This document shows positions 47,281-55,432 of a stretch of 64,000 nucleotides of DNA, piece by piece. The notes under the pieces were generated by a model. The model was not told the origin of the DNA. It ran no database searches and saw only the letters and a list, made by a program, of their open reading frames with translations. Within the stretch, counting starts at the first letter, position 1. The number at the start of each line of letters is the position of its first letter. Where the stretch lies: NCBI RefSeq assembly GCF_007035645.1, contig NZ_AP019632.1, positions 3,100,001 through 3,164,000 on the forward strand, read 5' to 3'. The stretch is from Enterobacter asburiae (lineage in GTDB: Bacteria > Pseudomonadota > Gammaproteobacteria > Enterobacterales > Enterobacteriaceae). A program made the position numbers and the translations under genes.

Positions 47281-47523
47281 GGCATTCTCCTTTAAACAGC
47301 GGCGTAAGATACCCTTTGCTGGCCCAACGGTAAATCTTTCTCTGCGGCGTTCAAAAAATAGCCATAAATCAAACACCTTTATGTCTATGATCCGTCAGCG
47401 AATTGTCAATTTATATCGTTCAAAAAATAAGCAGATCATCATCAAATATTTGCGCTAAGTCACACTCGTCAGGCTTCTAAACTTAAAGGGAATCACCTGT
47501 TGTTTCCTCATGAGGATGTGATT

Positions 47524-47790
47524 ATGAAAAAGTACCTGACCCTTGCTGTTATCGCAGCCGCCCTGGCGACCGCGTCCTTCTCTGCCATGGCCGTCCAGTC
47601 GCTGACCCAGAGTACTGACACCAGCCAGCTACGCCCTGCGGGCACCGTTTCGGTAAGCCGTGCCAGTAACCTTGACGATCTGCAGGCTAAGCTCGCCGAA
47701 AAAGCCCGTCAGGAAGGTGCAAAAGGATTCGTAGTGAACTCCGCTGGCGGAGATAACCATATGTACGGCACTGCGACCATCTATAAATAA
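47524..47790 (+). CDS. mcbA: McbA (YbiM), small BhsA/McbA-family periplasmic protein
   Basis: 88 residues. Signal peptide MKKYLTLAVIAAALATASFSAMA, then the DUF1471 domain (RPAGTVSVSRASNLDDLQAKLAEKARQEGAKGFVVNSAGGDNHMYGTATIYK). In E. coli mcbA affects colanic acid production and biofilm and is controlled by McbR. It is a paralogue of ybiJ, two genes downstream. Confidence 0.92.
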   Translation: MKKYLTLAVIAAALATASFSAMAVQSLTQSTDTSQLRPAGTVSVSRASNLDDLQAKLAEKARQEGAKGFVVNSAGGDNHMYGTATIYK

Positions 47791-47912
47791 CCTGTCTCTT
47801 CCGCAAGACTGCATCTGTCCAACGGGTGCAGTTCTCTTCTCCCTTCGCCTTGATTGTTCATTTTTTAACCCCATAGTAACCATATAACCTAAACCGATTT
47901 CAGGAGGACGCT

Positions 47913-48179
47913 ATGGCTTCCGGCTGGGCAAATGACGACGCTGTTAACGAACAGATCAACAGTACAATTGAAGATGCGGTTGCGCGTGCCCGCGGTGAAA
48001 TTCCGCGCGGCGAAAGCTTAACGGAATGCGAAGAATGCGGAGAACCCATTCCGGAGGCGCGTCGAAAAGCCATCCCCGGCGTGCGGCTTTGCATTACGTG
48101 TCAGCAGCATAAAGATTCAAAAAAATCATTGCACTCAGGATATAATCGCAGAGGTTCGAAAGACAGCCAGTTGCGTTGA
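47913..48179 (+). CDS. ybiI: YbiI, DksA/TraR-type zinc-finger protein
   Basis: 88 residues with the DksA-like C4 zinc finger CEECG ... CITC (C near residues 39, 42, 60 and 63). It lacks the long coiled coil of DksA. A link to RNA polymerase is suggested by the family, but the function is unknown. AGGAGG lies before the ATG. Confidence 0.92.
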   Translation: MASGWANDDAVNEQINSTIEDAVARARGEIPRGESLTECEECGEPIPEARRKAIPGVRLCITCQQHKDSKKSLHSGYNRRGSKDSQLR

Positions 48180-48464
48180 CTTTACTTTACCCAGGCTAAC
48201 CGAGCCCGCACGTTCCTTTACGCTCACGGTTTTTAGCCAGACGCGTAGCAAAACGTGCCCTTCGTATTGCTTCTGTAAAGCGCATCCACAAGAAGTGTAA
48301 AGCGGCACTTTGAATTTATTAATATTCAATAAGTTATTTGTCATTCAATTTTTTTGAGCAACCACGTCAATTCTCTTCGATTTTATCTCTCGTAAAAAAC
48401 CGTGATACTTATCACATCGACGGAACATCGTCCCCTTAACAGAAACACCTGCGAGAGATTAATT

Positions 48465-48725
48465 ATGAAAACCATCAAATATGCTGTAGCTGCTGTTGCC
48501 CTGTCCGCTCTGTCTTTCGGCGCTTTCGCCGTAGAGCCTGTCTCTTCTACTCAGGCACAGAACATGAACAAAGTTGGTGTGGTCAGTGCTGATGGCGCCA
48601 CCACGCTGGACGGTCTGGAAGCCAAACTGGCTGAGAAAGCCGCTGCTGCCGGTGCAAGCGGATACACCATTACTTCCGCTAACGGCAATAACAAGCTGAG
48701 CGGTACCGCGGTTATCTACAAATAA
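48465..48725 (+). CDS. ybiJ: YbiJ, BhsA/McbA-family periplasmic protein
   Basis: 86 residues. Signal peptide to about residue 22 (MKTIKYAVAAVALSALSFGAFA), then the DUF1471 domain ending NNKLSGTAVIYK. It resembles mcbA across its length and is probably an old duplication with ybiI between. Function unknown, likely envelope stress related as in other family members. CGAGAG lies before the ATG. Confidence 0.92.
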   Translation: MKTIKYAVAAVALSALSFGAFAVEPVSSTQAQNMNKVGVVSADGATTLDGLEAKLAEKAAAAGASGYTITSANGNNKLSGTAVIYK

Positions 48726-48809
48726 TCGACTGAATGAATGCTGTACCCTCGCCATACCCTCTGGTGAGCTGCTCCACCCTCATTGACCCTGTTGTTGTTA
48801 CCCTTGCTT

Positions 48810-48839
48810 GCCCGTCCGCCACTGGACGGGCTTTTTTTT
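48810..48839 (+). terminator. Rho-independent terminator after ybiJ
   Basis: Stem GCCCGTCC/GGACGGGC (48810-48817 with 48824-48831) followed by eight T. Confidence 0.9.
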
Positions 48840-48841
48840 GT

Positions 48842-49804
48842 CTAAAACGCCTGCGCCACGCGTTCAAGCCCGGCCTGAACGGATTCCACTTCTCCGGTAG
48901 CCAGCAAACAGCAGGCCATCTGCAGCTTGATCGAATGCGGAACAGGAACATTTCCGGCAAGGCACTGCTCAATCCAGTGGGCTGTAGTATGCGGATCTTT
49001 TGCCTCAGGCAGTATCACACCGGTATTCTCTTCCCCGCGCTCAAGAATGGCGCGCGTGCCTGCAGAATCAATCAGCATCACCTGCGGGCAGCGCTGCGGG
49101 TTCGCATAAACCTCGCCCTCCGTGCCGTGCATCAGTAACGCCCTTGCGCCAATTGCCTCAAAGAACTGCGCCACGCGCGCCACGTATTCCGGGTGCGAGA
49201 CGCTGGAAAGACGCAGGGCGGCATCTTCACCAAACGGCGTGGCCAGTTTCGCCAGCGTGTGCGCGCTGTTGCGCACGCCCATGCGCCAGCGCATATCGAG
49301 CTGCTTTTCCAGCGGCGGGCAGAGCGTGCCGACCGGGATATAAACAGGCTGATGACCATCCAGCTTAGCCTGCGCCTGGCCGGCATGACGCGTTGGCTCG
49401 ATGCCCAGCATCCCGAAAATGGTCTCCGTCAGCACGCGGGTGGGGTCTTCGCTAACGCCGTGCACCACAACCGGGAACCCCATCTTGTGTAACAGGATAG
49501 CGAGCAGCGGGGTTAAATTTGCCTGCTTGCGCGCGCCGTTATAGCTCGGGATCACAATCGGCATCGGTTTTGCCACCGGCGGCGTTAAGCGCAGCGTTTG
49601 CGCCTGCATGGCATCATAGAAGCCACGCATCTCCGCTTCACCTTCGCCTTTGATACGCAGCGCGATCAGAATGCCCCCCATCTCCAGGTCGGGGACGTCG
49701 CCCTCCAGCATGCGGGTGTAAAGCGCACGCGCGGTTTCATGGTCCAGATCGCGGGCGTGGTTTTTGCCTCTGCCTACCTCTTTGATAATTTTACGATAAT
49801 CCAC
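48842..49804 (-). CDS. ybiB: YbiB, TrpD2-type phosphoribosyltransferase-like DNA-binding protein
   Basis: 320 residues of the anthranilate phosphoribosyltransferase fold (GGILIALRIKGEGEAEMRGF at the N-terminus; VIPSYNGARKQANLTPLLA). E. coli YbiB binds nucleic acids without sequence preference and is not a tryptophan enzyme. The gene normally sits next to dinG and is LexA-linked in E. coli. Here a fimbrial operon lies between it and dinG. Confidence 0.92.
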   Translation of the reverse strand: MDYRKIIKEVGRGKNHARDLDHETARALYTRMLEGDVPDLEMGGILIALRIKGEGEAEMRGFYDAMQAQTLRLTPPVAKPMPIVIPSYNGARKQANLTPLLAILLHKMGFPVVVHGVSEDPTRVLTETIFGMLGIEPTRHAGQAQAKLDGHQPVYIPVGTLCPPLEKQLDMRWRMGVRNSAHTLAKLATPFGEDAALRLSSVSHPEYVARVAQFFEAIGARALLMHGTEGEVYANPQRCPQVMLIDSAGTRAILERGEENTGVILPEAKDPHTTAHWIEQCLAGNVPVPHSIKLQMACCLLATGEVESVQAGLERVAQAF

Positions 49805-50070
49805 GACATTTCTCCTTACAGCAGGTTATCAACAATATAGCCCTGATGATGACTCCGCTGTTAGTTTTTTTGCCCACCCTGCGGGTTTTTATAATCAATT
49901 GTTTTAGTAAGAAAAATCATTTTGCAAGAATTAATTGGATTATTAGGAAGCCGCGCGGGACCTTTCCCGGCCTGAATTTTCTGATTAAATAGTCGGCGGT
50001 GAGTAGTTGAGACATAACTTCGAATAATGCGGGATGCAAAGGTCGAAAGGAGAAACATACAGGTTTAAAT
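49805..50070. other. Region upstream of the fimbrial operon
   Basis: 266 bp between the divergent ybiB and the fimbrial subunit gene. It is AT-rich near 49890-49950. I see no inverted switch repeats of the fimE/fimB type and no regulator gene. Confidence 0.45.
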
Positions 50071-50607
50071 ATGAAAAAAGTCACTTTAGGTTTATTCATT
50101 GCTGCCGCTTTGGGATGCTCTGCATCTTCTTTCGCAGCATCCACCGGTGAAGGGCAAATTAACTTCACAGGTGAAATTATCGATTCCGCCTGTCAGGTGG
50201 TTAATGGCTTAAGCAGTCCGCTGAATGTTGCGCTGGGCAAAGTCTCCAAAACAGCGTTTACCGGCGCAGGCTCTACCAGCACCTTAACGAAATTTGATAT
50301 TCAGTTAAAAAACTGCCCGGAAACGGTCACATCTGCAGCCATCAACTTCGGCGGTACGCCAGATGCGGATAATAACACCACGCTGGCCTTGACCCCGGGT
50401 GCGACGACGGCAACTGGCGTGGCGATTCAGCTGGTTGATTCTTCCGAACAGCCCGTCAGTTTATATACGCCTTCAAAGCAGTATCCTTTAGCTGCTGGCA
50501 CGACGGTAAATAATCTGGAGTTTGGCGCACGTTATATACAGACTCAGGCATCGATCACTGCCGGCCAGGCTAACTCAGCGTCTACTTTTACAGTTATTTA
50601 TAACTGA
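50071..50607 (+). CDS. Major fimbrial subunit (type 1-like pilin)
   Basis: 178 residues. Signal peptide MKKVTLGLFIAAALGCSASSFA, then a pilin domain with a disulfide pair (C in SACQVVNG and in KNCPETVT) and the C-terminal beta-zipper motif ending TFTVIYN. Donor-strand exchange with the chaperone and neighbours builds the fibre. It is the first and most expressed gene of the operon by position. Confidence 0.93.
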   Translation: MKKVTLGLFIAAALGCSASSFAASTGEGQINFTGEIIDSACQVVNGLSSPLNVALGKVSKTAFTGAGSTSTLTKFDIQLKNCPETVTSAAINFGGTPDADNNTTLALTPGATTATGVAIQLVDSSEQPVSLYTPSKQYPLAAGTTVNNLEFGARYIQTQASITAGQANSASTFTVIYN

Positions 50608-50675
50608 CACGTTCAATAAGGAGATATTCGCCTTCACGCGAAGGTTAATATCTCCTCTTTCTTTGAGACAGATTT

Positions 50676-51350
50676 ATGCGACACAGTTATTTATTAAGCG
50701 CACTTTTACTGACTGCAGTAACAGCCCACGCAGGTGTGATTATTAATGGCACCCGACTGGTTTATCAGGGAGAGAACAAAGAGTCTTCGATTGGGATTTC
50801 CAATCCGGATGATATTAACTATCTGGTACAGTCCTGGGTGGATACCGGTTTGAAAAAAGGCGGTAAAGCGCCATTTCTGATTACCCCGCCTCTGTTCCGT
50901 CTGAACGCTAAAGAAGATAACGTGCTGCGCGTGGTGCGCACCGGCGGAAATATGCCAGAAGATCGCGAGTCGTTATACTGGTTAAATATTAAAGCCATTC
51001 CTTCTTCAAGCCATGAAGAGGGCGTTAATACATTACAAATAGCCATTAATACCCGTATTAAATTGCTGTATCGCCCTGCATCGATTAAAGGCAAACCTGA
51101 AGCAGTGGCTGATAAACTAGAATGGCACCGCGAAGGCAATGATCTGGTGGTAAACAACCCCACGCCTTTCTATATGAATTTCCAGAGCGTAACGCTGAAC
51201 GGCCAAAAAGTGGCAAAAGCTACCTGGGCTGTGCCAGATACCTCTACCCGCTTTGCCCTTCCGGCAAATATGAGCGGTAACACCGTAAGCTGGTCGGTCA
51301 TTAACGATTACGGAAGCATCAGTAAAACCTGGTCTGCATCCGTTCGTTAA
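50676..51350 (+). CDS. Fimbrial periplasmic chaperone (PapD/FimC-like)
   Basis: 224 residues. Signal peptide to about residue 19, then the two immunoglobulin-like domains (GVIINGTRLVYQGENKESSIGISN; ITPPLFRLNAKEDNVLRVVR; ESLYWLNIKAIP; IKLLYRPASI). It folds and guards pilins until they reach the usher. It follows the major subunit by 68 bp and precedes the usher by 25 bp. Confidence 0.95.
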   Translation: MRHSYLLSALLLTAVTAHAGVIINGTRLVYQGENKESSIGISNPDDINYLVQSWVDTGLKKGGKAPFLITPPLFRLNAKEDNVLRVVRTGGNMPEDRESLYWLNIKAIPSSSHEEGVNTLQIAINTRIKLLYRPASIKGKPEAVADKLEWHREGNDLVVNNPTPFYMNFQSVTLNGQKVAKATWAVPDTSTRFALPANMSGNTVSWSVINDYGSISKTWSASVR

Positions 51351-51375
51351 TACTCTATTCAACGCCTGGATAATC

Positions 51376-53919
51376 ATGTACAGCACAACTAAGCCGCTAT
51401 TACGTCGACTGCGTGAAATGCTGCCCACTTTTTGTGGGATAGCGGTGACATGCTGCGCGCTGCAGGCCCACGCTAATGATTATTTTAACCCTGCCCTGCT
51501 GGATATTGATAATCCAGAGCAGGCAAAGACCGATCTCTCTGTTTATGAAAACGGTCCCGGTCAGGCGCCAGGTAAATATCAGGTCACGATGTTCGTCAAT
51601 AACAATAAAATCGACACCCGTGACGTCCTTTTTACATTACAAAAAGATGCGCAGGGAGATGATTCCCTGCAGCCATGCCTGAGTCTGGATGAATTAACGC
51701 ATCTGGGCATCAAAACCAAAGATTATCCAAAGCTGGCGGCAAAAGGGGAATGCGCGGATCTCAGCGCCATCCCTTCGGCCTCGGCGACTTTCCGCATCAA
51801 AAACCAGCAACTACTGCTGAGTATTCCCCAGTCGGCGCTGGGCCAGGTGCCTCGCGGCTACATCGATCCGAAAGAGTATGACGAAGGGATCACCGCGGGC
51901 ATCCTGAACTATAGCGTTAACGCCAGCCAAAGCCACGCCCGCCAGCATGGAAAAGCGGACAACAGCAGCCAGTTTATTAACCTGCGCCCCGGTTTTAACA
52001 CCGGTGCCTGGCGCGTGCGAAATTACAGCACCTGGAACCACAATTCGGATGGCGGTCAGGGCGACGGCAAGCTGACCCCGGTCTATACCTATGCCCAGCG
52101 CGATATCGTGGGGCTGAAGAGCGAGCTGACCGTGGGACAGAGCAGCACCCAGGCCGACGTTTTCGACAGTGTCTCTTACACTGGCGCGCAGCTGGCTACC
52201 GAAAGCGACATGCTGCCGGACAGCGAGCGCGGGTATGCCCCGGTGGTACGCGGTACGGCGCACAGTAACGCCCAGGTGGTGGTTCGCCAGAATGGCTACG
52301 TTATCTACCAAAACACCGTCGCCCCCGGCGCGTTTGAGATTAACGATCTCTACCCCACCGGCAGCAGCGGCGATCTGAACGTCACGGTAAAAGAGACCGA
52401 CGGCAGCGAGAGTCATTTCGTGGTGCCGTTTGCCTCCGTGCCGGTGCTGCAGCGGGAAAAACACCTCAAGTACAGCGTCGCTGCAGGGCGCTACCGTTCA
52501 TATGATAAAGAGGTTGAGAAGACCCCTTTCGCCCAGGGCAGCGCCATCTATGGCCTGCCACACGGCGTCACCGTTTACGGCGGTACTCAGCAGAGTTCGC
52601 ATTACCACTCCGCTGCGCTCGGCGCAGGGAAAAACGTTGGAGACCTCGGCGCGTTCTCCGTAGACGTTACCCGCGCCAAAGCGTTACTGAAAAAGCGCAA
52701 AACCAGCAAAGGGCAATCCCTTCGTCTGCGCTACAGCAAAAATTTTATCGCGACCGGCACTCACTTTTCGCTGGCGGGTTATCGCTACAACAGCAAAGGC
52801 TTTTACACCCTGCAGGACACCATGGAGTCCTGGACCAGTGCAAACGACTGGTCCGCTCCACAGCAGCGCCGCGCACGGGCGGAGGCCACCGTCGACCAGA
52901 CGCTGGGCGACAAGTGGGGTTCGGTGACGCTAAGCCTGGTGAAAGAGAGTTACTGGAGCCAGCGTCAGGATATGACCTCCCTGAGCGTTAACTACAACAA
53001 TAGCTGGCACGGCGTGAGCTATAGCCTGAGCTACAGCATCAATAAAAACAGCGACGACACGGACGAAGACGGTAAATCCATCAGCTATGACCGACAAATC
53101 GGCCTTAACGTGTCGGTTCCGCTCGACCGCTGGCTGCCTAACACCTGGGCAAACTACAGCCTGAACAACGGTAAAGACGGCACCACCCACAACCTGGGCC
53201 TGAATGGTACCGCGCTGGAGGGAGACAAGCTGAGCTGGAACGTTCAGCAGGGACTGGACAGCGCTAATAACAACACCTCCACCAGTATGAATGCGGATTA
53301 CAAAGGCACCTACGGTGAAGTGCGCGGCGGCGTAAGCCAGGACAGCCATCAGTACACCGTGAACGCCGGGATCCAGGGCGGCATCGTCGCCCACTCTGAC
53401 GGCGTCACCTTTGGTCAGACCTTGGGCGAAACCGTGGTGCTGATTAAAGCGCCGGGAACGCACGGCACGCACGTTGCCAACCAGACGGGCGTGGAAACGG
53501 ACTATCGCGGCTATACGCTGGTGCCCTTTGTCACTCCGTGGCGTCACAACCCAATTTCGCTGGATACCGAGACGCTGCCAGACGATGCCGACGTGACACA
53601 CGCCTCGCAGACGGTGACACCAACGCGCGGCGCGATAGTTCGCGCCAGCTTCGATACTCGCGTGGGCAACCGCGTCTTAATGACGCTGGCCTGGAAAGAC
53701 AAACCGCTGCCCTTTGGCGCAACGGTCACCACGGAAGACAAGAGCAGCGAATTTATCGTCGGTAACGACGGCCTGGTGTATCTCACCGGACTGCCGCAGC
53801 AAGGACGCCTTTTCGTTTCGTGGGGCAAGGAGGCGAGCGAGCATTGCGTCGCCGATTACGCCCTGACGCAAGAGAAGGATGACACCAACATTATTAACGC
53901 TGCCGCGCAGTGTCACTGA
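51376..53919 (+). CDS. Fimbrial usher (FimD-like)
   Basis: 847 residues. Signal peptide near residue 33, an N-terminal chaperone-binding region (DYFNPALLDIDNPEQAKTDLSVYENG), a 24-stranded barrel with plug (RGYAPVVRGTAHSNAQVVVRQNG) and C-terminal domains ending QGRLFVSWGKEASEHCVADYAL. It forms the outer-membrane assembly pore. All expected domains are present. Confidence 0.95.
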   Translation: MYSTTKPLLRRLREMLPTFCGIAVTCCALQAHANDYFNPALLDIDNPEQAKTDLSVYENGPGQAPGKYQVTMFVNNNKIDTRDVLFTLQKDAQGDDSLQPCLSLDELTHLGIKTKDYPKLAAKGECADLSAIPSASATFRIKNQQLLLSIPQSALGQVPRGYIDPKEYDEGITAGILNYSVNASQSHARQHGKADNSSQFINLRPGFNTGAWRVRNYSTWNHNSDGGQGDGKLTPVYTYAQRDIVGLKSELTVGQSSTQADVFDSVSYTGAQLATESDMLPDSERGYAPVVRGTAHSNAQVVVRQNGYVIYQNTVAPGAFEINDLYPTGSSGDLNVTVKETDGSESHFVVPFASVPVLQREKHLKYSVAAGRYRSYDKEVEKTPFAQGSAIYGLPHGVTVYGGTQQSSHYHSAALGAGKNVGDLGAFSVDVTRAKALLKKRKTSKGQSLRLRYSKNFIATGTHFSLAGYRYNSKGFYTLQDTMESWTSANDWSAPQQRRARAEATVDQTLGDKWGSVTLSLVKESYWSQRQDMTSLSVNYNNSWHGVSYSLSYSINKNSDDTDEDGKSISYDRQIGLNVSVPLDRWLPNTWANYSLNNGKDGTTHNLGLNGTALEGDKLSWNVQQGLDSANNNTSTSMNADYKGTYGEVRGGVSQDSHQYTVNAGIQGGIVAHSDGVTFGQTLGETVVLIKAPGTHGTHVANQTGVETDYRGYTLVPFVTPWRHNPISLDTETLPDDADVTHASQTVTPTRGAIVRASFDTRVGNRVLMTLAWKDKPLPFGATVTTEDKSSEFIVGNDGLVYLTGLPQQGRLFVSWGKEASEHCVADYALTQEKDDTNIINAAAQCH

Positions 53920-53939
53920 TTAACACCGGACCGATCAGA

Positions 53940-54932
53940 ATGCAGATAGCAAAATCGTTTTTCTTACTTTTAGTTCTGGCGACGGCAGCACTCTTCATGC
54001 CGCACGCAAAGGCCAACTGTGTCTCACCAAATTTACCAGCGCTGCTATCGTTAGCGTCTATTTCAGTGCCTACCAGCCTTCCCGTGGGAGAGACCATCCC
54101 GGGAACGGAACGTTCGGCTCACATTGCGGGGGGCTGCTATACAGCCGAAGACGCAGGCCGTCAGATCATTGCCTGTTACCACGGTCTGGGTAGAGAGACT
54201 CCCAATATCCCTGGTGTTTATGAGTCGGGTGTTGCCGGGATCGGCGTGTCGCTCCGAAACAGTAAAGGGGAGCGTGTGATGGGAGCAGCAGACCAAATCT
54301 GCACAACTAAGTCTTCCGTGGGTCAGGTGTCTGATTCGAGCGGTAGCGATGGTTCATTTGCGTTTAGCTTCGACGTCTCGCTGGAACTGGTGAAAACCAG
54401 CGAGGTGGTAACCGCCGGTACACTCACATCCAGTAATACACAATTTGGCTTTGGTGTTGAGCAAGTAGAAAGCTTGAGTTATCCAAACACCCTCTCCTAC
54501 TCAGGTAACGTGGTGGTTAAAGCAGTCACCTGCACCGTATCACCCAAATCTCTGACCGTCACGCTGGGGGATTTTCCGGTGAGCCGTTTTACCGGTCCGG
54601 GAACCCTGGTCTCCCAGTCGGTATTCAATATCGACATGCTCTGCGATCAGGATGTACAGCCGGAAATGATGATCACCAGCGCCAATGGCTATGAAACGAA
54701 TTTTCCTGGCGTGATCAAATTAACGCCGGAAAACGGCGTGGCGACCGGCGTGGGGGTGAGAATGCTCTTTAACGGTCAGATACCTGTTTTCGGGCAATAC
54801 ATGGATACCTTTACCGCCTATGCCAATATCCGCTCGCAATATCCCTTCAGCGTCTCTTACGAACAAACCAGCTCGGAGGTAACGCCCGGAACGGCGAATG
54901 CCGTCGCAACCATTACGGTGGCCTACAAATGA
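53940..54932 (+). CDS. Fimbrial tip adhesin (two-domain)
   Basis: 330 residues from the ATG at 53940; a GTG at 53910 inside the usher end is less likely. Signal peptide to about residue 25 (LLVLATAALFMPHAKA). A Cys-containing N-terminal receptor-binding domain is followed by a pilin domain (VSPKSLTVTLGDFPVSRF ... ANAVATITVAYK). This is the layout of tip adhesins such as FimH. The receptor is unknown. It overlaps the next gene by four bases. Confidence 0.88.
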   Translation: MQIAKSFFLLLVLATAALFMPHAKANCVSPNLPALLSLASISVPTSLPVGETIPGTERSAHIAGGCYTAEDAGRQIIACYHGLGRETPNIPGVYESGVAGIGVSLRNSKGERVMGAADQICTTKSSVGQVSDSSGSDGSFAFSFDVSLELVKTSEVVTAGTLTSSNTQFGFGVEQVESLSYPNTLSYSGNVVVKAVTCTVSPKSLTVTLGDFPVSRFTGPGTLVSQSVFNIDMLCDQDVQPEMMITSANGYETNFPGVIKLTPENGVATGVGVRMLFNGQIPVFGQYMDTFTAYANIRSQYPFSVSYEQTSSEVTPGTANAVATITVAYK

Positions 54933-55432
54933 AAACCTTATTAGCCCTTTTACTCCTTGGAGTCGCCAGCCAGAGCTTGGCGGAAGAGATTCAGCTCGAT
55001 ATTCGCGGAAACATTTATGCCAACGCCTGCCAGGTAGACAGCGCCAGCCAGAACCTGACGGTCAATCTGGGCAAAGCGAATGCCGGCGATTTTAAGGATG
55101 TGGGCGATACCGGACAATGGCATTCATTCGACTTAACCCTGTCGAAATGCCCAACCACTTCCGTGCTGGCCACGGCCACCTTTCACGGTCAGCCAGACAG
55201 CATTCATCCGACTAAATTCGCCAGCACCGGAACAGCGAAAGGACTGGCGCTGGAGCTTGCCGACCCGCAGGATCAGATCTCGCTTGCCCCGGACGCCAGC
55301 TTCAGCGTGTTGATCAACCAGGACAATCACACGGCGGATTTCCCGCTGGCCGCCCGCTATTACGCCACCTCATTGCCGGTCACGGCAGGAACGTTCAGCA
55401 GCGTGGTGCAGGTGACCTTCATTTACCAGTAG
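54929..55432 (+). CDS. Minor fimbrial subunit
   Basis: 167 residues. Signal peptide MKTLLALLLLGVASQSLA, then a pilin domain with the C pair (NACQVDSA and SKCPTTS) and the C-terminal VVQVTFIYQ. It is probably an adaptor or terminator subunit. Its 3' end overlaps the 3' end of the convergent dinG by 14 bp. Confidence 0.9.
   Translation: MKTLLALLLLGVASQSLAEEIQLDIRGNIYANACQVDSASQNLTVNLGKANAGDFKDVGDTGQWHSFDLTLSKCPTTSVLATATFHGQPDSIHPTKFASTGTAKGLALELADPQDQISLAPDASFSVLINQDNHTADFPLAARYYATSLPVTAGTFSSVVQVTFIYQ

Noticed and set aside
49805..50070. Phase-variable fimbrial switch upstream of the operon
   Set aside because: No pair of inverted repeats or nearby tyrosine recombinase gene was found.
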